Made by a program: the position numbers and the translations under genes
Part shown: positions 29,830 through 36,387 of the stretch, piece after piece
How the letters are laid out: every line of letters starts with the position of its first letter
Numbering within the stretch: position 1 is the first letter of the stretch
Notes under the pieces: generated by a model
The model's database searches: none
Seen by the model: the letters and a program-made list of their open reading frames with translations, nothing else
Told to the model about the DNA's origin: nothing
Virus record (IMG/VR): IMGVR_UViG_3300037088_001227
Location: 1-40,258 of that record
Reading direction: 5' to 3' (one strand)
DNA: 40,258 nt
Source of the DNA: a virus

Positions 29830-30234
29830 TTATTTATAAACACGAATCATTACAGAAGCATTTGCAAGGAGATTGTCTTCCGATGTCCCATTTGAAGAAA
29901 ATGTATAAATCATGATACGAGTACCATCATACCAAAAGGATTGTATGAGTTCACCCTCTCCCATTCCACCTGAGATTAATATTATAGTTTTATCTATTGT
30001 GAACTCATGCTTTGATGTTACAAGATATGTTCCGATAGATTGACGAGACCAAATGAGAGTATCTGAGAATGTATTGGAGAGTATAGTTGGGACTGGAGCT
30101 TTGATTCCGTTTTGATAAACGAGCGCGACATATTCTTTGTAATCTGGTTCTTGCGGAACCGAGACAATGTTATCTTTCTCTTTGCAAGAGATGAGCAGTA
30201 AAGAAAGAACGAGAATGAATAGAGATTTTTTCAT
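29830..30234 (-). CDS. Reverse-oriented lipoprotein (moron)
   Basis: 134 residues from the ATG at 30234, with GGAGG 5 bases upstream. A lipoprotein leader MKKSLFILVLSLLLISCKEK (lipobox LLISC) is followed by an all-beta domain (KEYVALVYQNGIKAPVPTIL, HEFTIDKTIILISGGMGEGE). It is the only minus-strand gene in the rightward block and lies right after the tail fibre gene. Such an independently expressed lipoprotein next to the fibre is typical of receptor-masking or superinfection-exclusion proteins (as for T5 Llp); that role is inferred from position. Confidence 0.7.
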   Translation of the reverse strand: MKKSLFILVLSLLLISCKEKDNIVSVPQEPDYKEYVALVYQNGIKAPVPTILSNTFSDTLIWSRQSIGTYLVTSKHEFTIDKTIILISGGMGEGELIQSFWYDGTRIMIYTFSSNGTSEDNLLANASVMIRVYK

Positions 30235-30252
30235 AACGACCTCCAAAATGAA

Positions 30253-30353
30253 GTCCGCCGCCTCTCCGAGTCTATCACCGACTAAGGAGAGAGTTACGCA
30301 GAAAGACAGCGGACATATTATTTTCAGTTTTTGTTAGGTGCATCAGTCGGTGA
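30253..30353. promoter_or_regulatory. Leader with mutually exclusive stem-loops
   Basis: Nested stem: GTCCGC (30253-30258)/GCGGAC (30309-30314) outside, CTCTCC (30262-30267)/GGAGAG (30286-30291) with AGTC/GACT inside. An alternative uses TCACCGACT (30275-30283) with AGTCGGTGA (30345-30353), 9 bp perfect, and would break the inner stem. It precedes the lipoprotein gene on the minus strand and the 30416 gene on the plus strand. A 13-codon frame (30275-30316, minus) ends inside it. Switch-like control is possible but unproven. Confidence 0.45.
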
Positions 30354-30415
30354 CGAAACTCTTTAAGAAAGCTAAGAATTGGGCATGAGAAAGTCAAGTT
30401 AAAAAGGAGAAACCA

Positions 30416-30811
30416 ATGAAACTCTCTATATTCGAACGACTTATGATCATAAACAATTTGCCGTCCACCGGCAGTATCGAAAATGCGGTCGCCTTGCCGA
30501 TGATACGTGAAAAGGTGGAAATAAAAAACGATGAAGTGCGCCGCATACAATTGAGGAGTGATGGAAAATCCGGACTCACTTGGAGTGAGAAAAAAGCAAA
30601 AGATAAAGATGTTATTTTTGGTAAACTCGAGAAGTCGATACTTAAAAAACATTTTGAACACTTGAGTGCGCAAGGGTGGCTGCCGATCGGGAATTCGGTA
30701 ATCATATCACTGTATTGTAAGCTCACCGGCGCGTCGGTCGATGCGATAAAAGAATCCGTGATCGAGGATAATGAGGTGGTGGAGAACCCCGTCGCAAAAA
30801 CAAAGAAGTAA
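30416..30811 (+). CDS. Phage protein of unknown function (131 aa)
   Basis: MKLSIFERLMIINNLPSTGS. The start has AAGGAG 6 bases upstream. The sequence is charged and helical (EKKAKDKDVIFGKLEKSILK, KHFEHLSAQG). It lies just after the lipoprotein and before the virion morphogenesis gene in the structural cluster. No family is recognised; a head-tail connection or assembly role is possible from its position. Confidence 0.5.
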   Translation: MKLSIFERLMIINNLPSTGSIENAVALPMIREKVEIKNDEVRRIQLRSDGKSGLTWSEKKAKDKDVIFGKLEKSILKKHFEHLSAQGWLPIGNSVIISLYCKLTGASVDAIKESVIEDNEVVENPVAKTKK

Positions 30812-30813
30812 TA

Positions 30814-30854
30814 ATGCGATTTGGTGATTGAGCGATTGAGTGATTGGGTGATTA
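30814..30854 (+). repeat. TGATT-rich array B8
   Basis: GCGATTTGGTGATTGAGCGA then further units, in the leader of the virion morphogenesis gene. Confidence 0.8.
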
Positions 30855-30860
30855 AACAAT

Positions 30861-31418
30861 ATGGGTAATTCAAATTTTACAAATCTCAATAGAACTCTCG
30901 GCGAGATGCTGGCGCGCGCGGGCGATCTTTCGAAACCCCTCGCAGAAATCGGGATGTTCATGAGTAGTGAAATGAAAAAGAATTTTGATGAAGGCGGCAG
31001 GCCCGATACCTGGCCGGAATCCCAGCGTGTGCAAAGACATGGCGGCCAGACGCTGCGAGATAGTGGAACGTTAAGGAACTCGATAGATTATGAAGTAACG
31101 CCGGATGGTGTTAATGTCGGGCCATCTGCAGTTGGAAGGAAGCATTTAACCGATCCGAGAATTCTTGCAGCTCTTAATTTTGGCGCTGAGATACAACATT
31201 ATCAACGACAAGAAATATTTTTCCGCAAAAGAAAGTCAAGGGGAATTCACAAGGGACAATTTAAAACAGGAACGGAAGAAGATGTTGGGCTTCGTGGAAT
31301 GAAATTCGGTGCGCATGCAACGAAGCTATTCCCTTACAACTATACATATGTCCCAGATGATGCGAGCGAGACAATGGGACAAATTCTATGCGATTATATT
31401 ATTAGGCAGCCGTCATGA
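30861..31418 (+). CDS. Phage virion morphogenesis protein (gpG/tail completion type)
   Basis: 185 residues. It matches phage virion morphogenesis proteins: MSSEMKKNFDEGGRPDTWPE, then QTLRDSGTLRNSIDYEVTPD and GVNVGPSAVGRKHLTDPRIL. Usually involved in tail completion or joining. The ATG has no strong Shine-Dalgarno, being preceded by repeat sequence. The stop overlaps the next gene's start by 4 bases, so translation is coupled. Confidence 0.75.
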   Translation: MGNSNFTNLNRTLGEMLARAGDLSKPLAEIGMFMSSEMKKNFDEGGRPDTWPESQRVQRHGGQTLRDSGTLRNSIDYEVTPDGVNVGPSAVGRKHLTDPRILAALNFGAEIQHYQRQEIFFRKRKSRGIHKGQFKTGTEEDVGLRGMKFGAHATKLFPYNYTYVPDDASETMGQILCDYIIRQPS

Positions 31419-31846
31419 TCTCGATTGCAAATACACAGGATGCGCTGATAGCGGATGTAAAAGCGAAAGTCACCGGTCTAAAAACCGTGGACGTGATGGA
31501 AGGTGAGTTTAGCGTAAAGACTCTTCAGGAATTGATTATACTTACTCCCTTCGTGATCGGATCATATCGTATGCCAAAGCCTGTTGAGACCGAACGCGAT
31601 GCTGCAGGCGGAAGCGGAATATTAGAGCATCAGTTTATACTTATCGTCGGAGCTGCAACATTGCTGCGAAAATATAAAGCTCAGCGTAATTGTCTTTCGA
31701 TCATAGATGACATCAGAACTCTGTACGATGGAAAAGTATTGACGGTCGATGGTGAACCGGTAATGTTTGGTTTAAAATCGATTGAACCTATCGATGGCGG
31801 CGATGGGCTTGTGGTGTATGCCGTTGTGTTCTCGGTGTATGATTGA
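31415..31846 (+). CDS. Mu gp37-like protein (DUF1834)
   Basis: 143 residues, MISIANTQDALIADVKAKVT then LKTVDVMEGEFSVKTLQELI, with the C-terminal strands EPIDGGDGLVVYAVVFSVYD. Position between the gpG-like protein and tail tube, as in Mu (gp37), supports a head-tail connector or tail terminator role. Coupled to the upstream gene. Confidence 0.65.
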   Translation: MISIANTQDALIADVKAKVTGLKTVDVMEGEFSVKTLQELIILTPFVIGSYRMPKPVETERDAAGGSGILEHQFILIVGAATLLRKYKAQRNCLSIIDDIRTLYDGKVLTVDGEPVMFGLKSIEPIDGGDGLVVYAVVFSVYD

Positions 31847-31854
31847 ATAAAATT

Positions 31855-31889
31855 GTGTGATTGAGTGATTGGGTGATTTAGTGATTAGA
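31855..31889 (+). repeat. TGATT-rich array B9
   Basis: GTGTGATTGAGTGATTGGGT then GATTTAGTGATTAG, between gp37-like and tube genes. Confidence 0.8.
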
Positions 31890-31909
31890 AAATAAAACGA
31901 GGTGAATAT

Positions 31910-32773
31910 ATGAAAACAGTACCAGGTGGTTTTAGTTTAGTAGAGTTCGACAGCGATCCGGCGTTTCCAACTGCAACTCAAATAACCAAACTTTTGAAAG
32001 CCGGCACAAGTATTGTACCAAAGACACCGACAGAAGAGTTTGCGGATGGCACGATCGGTGCTGTGCTGAAACAAATGGATATTAGCATCCGCAGTGCGAA
32101 TGTAGATAATGCCGCCGGGTCCGCTTATGCATTGCTGAAGGCTGCAGAGATTGCCGCCACACCATTATATTTTCGGTTTACAACAATATTAAAGCAAGGC
32201 GCGTTGATAGATGATTGCGAGTCAGGATTATCCAGCTTTACATTCACCGGTGTAACGGTTGATGTGAGCACAGATTGTGTGGTTGGCACGCATTCGAGAA
32301 TTCTAACAATAGCAGATAATGCCGGAGTCGGTGTATTGGGTGGTGTGAACTTCGATACGCCTATTAATATTAATGGGACCGTAAGGAATTTCTGGGTCAA
32401 GAGTAGTATAGATGTCCCAGCTAACCAATTGAAAATAAATTTTTATTCTCAAGCAGGTGGAACTGGACTTTTCGGATATGCATACTTACCGGCATTATCA
32501 GCTGGAGTTTGGACGCTCGTAAATATCACATTGACAATATCCTCCCCCTCTGCAACCGTTATAGCAAGTTGGGGAATTGCGCAGGTGTCGGACTTAGGTG
32601 CACTTACTTTAAAGTTCGATGATATGAGATTCGGCATTCCGAACATTATTGTAAATAATGTTTTAGCACAGGTTGAATTTGAAGAGAATGAGATCGGGAA
32701 ATTTAATGCGATGAAGGTAACAGGCAGCGGAGTTGCAGTGGACGAAAGCCATTTGATAAGTTTGACTATGTAA
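31910..32773 (+). CDS. Tail tube paralogue 1 with inserted sandwich-like domain
   Basis: 287 residues. Ends 1-95 and 243-287 resemble the complete tail tube at 32874: TPTEEFADGTIGAVLKQMDI (compare TPTEEDAAGRVG) and the closing EVD-type strand with VAVDESHLISLTM (compare GSETDLLTLTLS). Between them, residues 97-242 are a beta-sandwich-like domain (DDCESGLSSFTFTGVTVDVS, LKINFYSQAGGTGLFGYAYL, ALTLKFDDMRFG) like carbohydrate-binding jelly-rolls. GAGGTGA lies 5 bases upstream. Probably a decorated or specialised tube ring. Confidence 0.68.
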   Translation: MKTVPGGFSLVEFDSDPAFPTATQITKLLKAGTSIVPKTPTEEFADGTIGAVLKQMDISIRSANVDNAAGSAYALLKAAEIAATPLYFRFTTILKQGALIDDCESGLSSFTFTGVTVDVSTDCVVGTHSRILTIADNAGVGVLGGVNFDTPININGTVRNFWVKSSIDVPANQLKINFYSQAGGTGLFGYAYLPALSAGVWTLVNITLTISSPSATVIASWGIAQVSDLGALTLKFDDMRFGIPNIIVNNVLAQVEFEENEIGKFNAMKVTGSGVAVDESHLISLTM

Positions 32774-32777
32774 AACT

Positions 32778-32831
32778 ATTGAGAGATTTAGCGATTGAGT
32801 CATTGAATGATTGAGTCATTGAACGATTGAG
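32778..32831 (+). repeat. TGATT-rich array B10
   Basis: GAGAGATTTAGCGATTGAGT then CATTGAATGATTGAG, between the two tube genes. Confidence 0.75.
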
Positions 32832-32873
32832 AAGACAAGCAAATAAATAACCACAAATTAAAAGGAGCAAGTC

Positions 32874-33284
32874 ATGATATTATTTCCAGGCGGTATCAGC
32901 AAGTTCGAATTTGCTGCGACAAATAGTTTTCCAGGCACGGAGCTTCAGGGCGTGATGAAAGAGACAAAAATCACATTCAAAACTCCGACAGAAGAAGATG
33001 CGGCTGGACGCGTCGGTTCAACCGGCAAATCGGTCGATTTTACGATCGTCTGTAAAGATCTGAATGATACACCATGGGCAACACTTCGCGGATATGAGGC
33101 AGCTTCGACACCGTTTTATGTAAAGATCACAGGTATTAATACGGCGCAATCGCTGGTGCTGAAACTTGTGATGGGTATAGTGGAGTTGCAGCCGACCGAA
33201 GTCGCCAAAAATTGGAAACGTATTCTGCTGGGATCCGGCTTCGCAGGCAGCGAGACAGATCTGTTGACGCTGACGCTGTCGTAA
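32874..33284 (+). CDS. Tail tube protein (paralogue 2, short)
   Basis: 136 residues, AAGGAG 7 bases upstream. MILFPGGISKFEFAATNSFP, TPTEEDAAGRVGSTGKSVDF and WKRILLGSGFAGSETDLLTL are the tail tube pattern (compact beta-barrel, closing strand LTLTLS). Forms the tail lumen. The longer copy at 31910 is most likely a duplicate. Confidence 0.65.
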   Translation: MILFPGGISKFEFAATNSFPGTELQGVMKETKITFKTPTEEDAAGRVGSTGKSVDFTIVCKDLNDTPWATLRGYEAASTPFYVKITGINTAQSLVLKLVMGIVELQPTEVAKNWKRILLGSGFAGSETDLLTLTLS

Positions 33285-33330
33285 CAATTTGCAGTGCACC
33301 TTGGAGGTGCGTCGCAAATAAAGGTAAACG

Positions 33331-33357
33331 GTAGGGGCGAGGTGACCTTGCCCTTAC
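33331..33357. repeat. REP-like palindrome A13
   Basis: GTAG-GGGCGAGGTGACCTTGCCC-TTAC, one mismatch in the arms. It lies in the leader of the tail chaperone. Confidence 0.8.
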
Positions 33358-33375
33358 AATTATATAGGAGCTCGC

Positions 33376-33819
33376 ATGGAACAAAAGATTTATGAAATAG
33401 GCGGACGGAAGTTTCGGTTCGCTCTCTCGCTGGATCAGGATGAATTGCTGGCGCCCATCGTTCTTGAGATGTTGAAAGAAAATTCAACTTTGCTTTCTTC
33501 ATCGGCAAACGCGATGGTCGACATGCAGCAAGAACCGACATCCACATCTTTAAAAACAAATTTATTACAAATCGGCTTCGATGCGATGAAGTTGAATGCA
33601 TGGGTCTATGCGAAAGGTTACGCGCAAAGGATTATGGCAACCTTATTGGTTGAAGAGGAAAAAGAATTTGATGCAAAGGATATAACTGAGAAGATGATCT
33701 TCTTTGGAAAGCAGGATTGTCGCAAAGAGGCCTCGGAGCTGGTCAATCTTTTTTTTCAGAGAAGCGGCGCCTTCGGAGTAAGTACGCCGCAATCTTTGAC
33801 CAGTCCGATGATGAGTTAG
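33376..33819 (+). CDS. Tail assembly chaperone (gpG-like, unshifted product)
   Basis: 147 residues, AGGAG 5 bases upstream. Located between tail tube and tape measure, where lambda G/Mu-like chaperones are. Sequence is helical (FDAMKLNAWVYAKGYAQRIM, RKEASELVNLFFQRSG). Wraps the tape measure during tail assembly by family logic. Ends at TAG 33817-33819 unless the ribosome slips at 33750-33756. Confidence 0.7.
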   Translation: MEQKIYEIGGRKFRFALSLDQDELLAPIVLEMLKENSTLLSSSANAMVDMQQEPTSTSLKTNLLQIGFDAMKLNAWVYAKGYAQRIMATLLVEEEKEFDAKDITEKMIFFGKQDCRKEASELVNLFFQRSGAFGVSTPQSLTSPMMS

Positions 33820-33980
33820 ATTGCCCCGTTAGCTCGCAGGACCGGATTGCCTATGAGCTTTCCGGCAACGACGGCACAAAGTTCAATCTGGTGAAGAAAA
33901 TGAATCTTGAAGATATTTATAAACAGTTATTTATTATGCAAGAAAAAGCAGAACGAAGACCGGCAAAAAATGAAGAGTGA
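33376..33980 (+). CDS. Frameshifted tail assembly chaperone (gpGT-like fusion)
   Basis: After a -1 slip at T-TTT-TTT (33750-33756), codon TTT (33754-33756) is followed by TCA at 33756 and the frame continues SEKRRLRSKYAAIFDQSDDE to NEE at 33977, giving about 201 residues. The downstream frame has good protein character (LSGNDGTKFNLVKKMNLEDI) and its own ATG is not preceded by a ribosome site. Drawn as one span although the frame changes. It is the T-extension that recruits tube protein in lambda-like systems. Confidence 0.65.
33750..33790 (+). promoter_or_regulatory. Programmed -1 frameshift signal
   Basis: Slippery T-TTT-TTT at 33750-33756, 7-nt spacer, then a stem GCGGCG (33764-33769)/CGCCGC (33785-33790) with an inner CTTCGG loop. 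Layout matches known -1 sites. Confidence 0.72.
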
Positions 33981-34016
33981 TTTGTGATTTGGAGATTGAG
34001 TGATTGGGTGATTGAG
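33976..34016 (+). repeat. TGATT-rich array B11
   Basis: GAGTGATTTGTGATTTGGAG then ATTGAGTGATTGGGTGATTG, in the leader of the tape measure gene. Confidence 0.8.
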
Positions 34017-34024
34017 GAAAGAAG

Positions 34025-36313
34025 ATGTCTCCTGTTAGCGAAGTAAAAACAGTTTTCACAGTTGACCTGGCGCCATTTGTCGATGGGTTGAAAACTATGC
34101 TCTCGATGACGGAGACAACCGGTCAACAGCTCAATCAGCTTCTCACGGTTAATGCGAAACCACCGGATTATTCGGGACTCGAAGCGCAATTGAAGGGGCT
34201 TGCAGATCGCACCAAAGAATATGTAGGGGCGAATCAAAGCAGCATTGCTTCGAATCAGACTGCTATTCCGGTTGAACAAAATTTAACAAACGAAACCGGC
34301 AAAGCCGAAAAAGCATTATTTAAAAAATCCGATACACTGCGCGGTATGCGGCGCGAAGCAATGATGGGCATGGGAGCTTTATCATTTCTCATGATGAGTA
34401 TGCAGCAAATGGGCGATAGTGCCGATGGCGCCGAGAAGAAAACCAGTTCGCTCACCAAGGGATTAAAAGAAGGCGTAGGGGCAGGATTTGAAGTGGCAAT
34501 GATGCTCTTGATGGTCAATCCGGAATTGGGAGTTCTCGCAATCGCTATAGGTTTAGTTGTCACTGTCGGTATAACACTCGCCAAAGTGTTTAACGATAAC
34601 ACCGAGGCAATGAACCGACAAAAAGAAGCCCTCGATGAATTATCGGTAGCCATGAGGGGCGTGTCGATAACAGATTTACAATCCTATCGTGATGGCTTGC
34701 AAAAAAATATAGATATTCGACAAAAAGATATTAACCAGATGAAAGAACATCTGAAGCAGCATGGAATGATGATAGATGACGAAGGTGAGGCTTTAAAAAA
34801 ATCTATCAAAAATGAGCAAGAACGTCTTGATACAGAGACTAAACTTCGTGATGCTGCCGATGCAGAATTAAAATCTAAAACAAAAAGCACTGCAGAAGCG
34901 ATCGCATTTACAGTCAAAGCAGAAGTTGATGCTATTGCCGATAGCCGTAAAAAAGAACTTGCCGACGCAACGCTGACATATAATAAAGAGCAGGACGAAT
35001 GGAAGGGTCATCACGATGCACTTGTCGCTTCAACCGAAAAACACAATGCGCTAATAGCTCAGATAAACAAAAAATATGACGATCAGGAAAAAGCACAAGC
35101 TGACAAGGACCAAAAGGAATCTGATCAGGAAGATCAGAAAGCCGAAAAAGCAGCCGAGCAATTAGCAAACGCAAAACAATCGGCATCGGACTCATGGTTT
35201 GAGCGCGATCTGAATACTATGCGCATCCAAGGCATCCAAAAAGGATTGACTCAGGAAGAAATCGATACACAGAGTATGACTGCACAGCGAGCGCGATTGC
35301 AAAACAGTCTCAATGTGCTCAATGCGATTATTGATGTTAACGATGCCGGGCAAATAAAGCAGCAGGCAGATCTTGCTAAGCAAATAAGTGCTATCGATGC
35401 GAAGATGGCTGCCGACAAAGCGGAAAATGCAAATAAGGTTAAGGCGATAGAACAGCAATTAGTAAGTTACGTTGCCAAACTTGCGGATGAAACAGCTAAA
35501 CAAAAAGCCAAAGAAATAAAGGCGTGGACTGATGAGCATCAATACATCATTGGTCCTATGAGAGCAGGGATAGCATCATGGGCGGAAGGATTGAAAGGCG
35601 CTGCCGTGACATGGAATACTGTCTGGCAAAGTATGAAGGGATCTTTGGTAGATTTTCTTGCGGACTATGTAGCGAAATGGGCAACAGCGGCTATTGCCAA
35701 TGCCGCAATTAGTGATTCAAGTGCAATTGCAAGCACCACAGCAGTCACCACCTCGATGACAACAATAGCGGCGGCGGCACTTCCCGCTGCAACATTGGTT
35801 TCGATAGCAAGTTTCGGAGCAGCAGACATAGCAGCGGATGCAGGTATGGCCACCACCTTCGCGACTTCACAAGTTCTCAGTTTGGTTCCCAAGTTTGCGC
35901 AAGGCACACCACCGGAAGGTTTTATTGTTCCACCCGGATATGACAAAGATAATTTTATGATCGGTGTCAGCTCGGGCGAAAAAGTAAATGTGCAATCCGC
36001 AATGCGGAATACTTATCTACCGACGATCAACAAACAGACGATGGCCGCTCCGGCAGCATTGAGACAGCAAGATCTGCGAGATGCAGCAGTGGAAGCGGTA
36101 AAGGCGCAGATTGCAATATCAAACCAATCCGGAGGCGCATCCGGAGGCGGTGCTGGAAACAATCAGGTGCACCTGAATGTCAATGTGAACACTGTTATTG
36201 GAACAGATCAATATGTGCGCGACAATTTAAAACCGGCATTAGAGAAGTTAATGCGAGAGCTTGGTGCTTCCTCAATTGATGAAGTGTTTATTAATAAATG
36301 GAAGAATGTTTGA
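34025..36313 (+). CDS. Tail tape measure protein
   Basis: 762 residues, mostly helical and coiled coil with long Ala/Lys/Gln segments, and a hydrophobic region at about 150-190 (EVAMMLLMVNPELGVLAIAI, GLVVTVGITLAKVF). It lies after the chaperone and before tail-tip genes, the standard place. Sets tail length and may form the channel in the host membrane. At 762 residues it would measure roughly 110 nm at 1.5 angstrom per residue; this is a rule of thumb. GAGGAAAGAAG precedes the ATG. Confidence 0.85.
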   Translation: MSPVSEVKTVFTVDLAPFVDGLKTMLSMTETTGQQLNQLLTVNAKPPDYSGLEAQLKGLADRTKEYVGANQSSIASNQTAIPVEQNLTNETGKAEKALFKKSDTLRGMRREAMMGMGALSFLMMSMQQMGDSADGAEKKTSSLTKGLKEGVGAGFEVAMMLLMVNPELGVLAIAIGLVVTVGITLAKVFNDNTEAMNRQKEALDELSVAMRGVSITDLQSYRDGLQKNIDIRQKDINQMKEHLKQHGMMIDDEGEALKKSIKNEQERLDTETKLRDAADAELKSKTKSTAEAIAFTVKAEVDAIADSRKKELADATLTYNKEQDEWKGHHDALVASTEKHNALIAQINKKYDDQEKAQADKDQKESDQEDQKAEKAAEQLANAKQSASDSWFERDLNTMRIQGIQKGLTQEEIDTQSMTAQRARLQNSLNVLNAIIDVNDAGQIKQQADLAKQISAIDAKMAADKAENANKVKAIEQQLVSYVAKLADETAKQKAKEIKAWTDEHQYIIGPMRAGIASWAEGLKGAAVTWNTVWQSMKGSLVDFLADYVAKWATAAIANAAISDSSAIASTTAVTTSMTTIAAAALPAATLVSIASFGAADIAADAGMATTFATSQVLSLVPKFAQGTPPEGFIVPPGYDKDNFMIGVSSGEKVNVQSAMRNTYLPTINKQTMAAPAALRQQDLRDAAVEAVKAQIAISNQSGGASGGGAGNNQVHLNVNVNTVIGTDQYVRDNLKPALEKLMRELGASSIDEVFINKWKNV

Positions 36314-36372
36314 ACCCACCCGAACCCCCTCTTGCATCTCCCCCTAAAAGGGGGAGAGAATAGAAAAGGGGA
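36314..36372 (+). repeat. C/G-rich stem-loop repeat C7
   Basis: CCCCCTCTTGCATCTCCCCC then TAAAAGGGGGAGAGAAT. It occupies the gap between tape measure and tail-tip gene, and supplies a GGGGAAGAG-like ribosome site near its end. Confidence 0.8.
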
Positions 36373-36387
36373 AGAGATGAATCGTAA

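Noticed and set aside
30275-30316. 13-codon frame as a leader peptide controlling the lipoprotein
   Set aside because: No ribosome site and no run of control codons; kept only as part of the leader description.
34224-34240. GTAGGGGCGAATC in the tape measure gene as a REP copy
   Set aside because: Only the foot matches and there is no palindrome; chance or a worn remnant.
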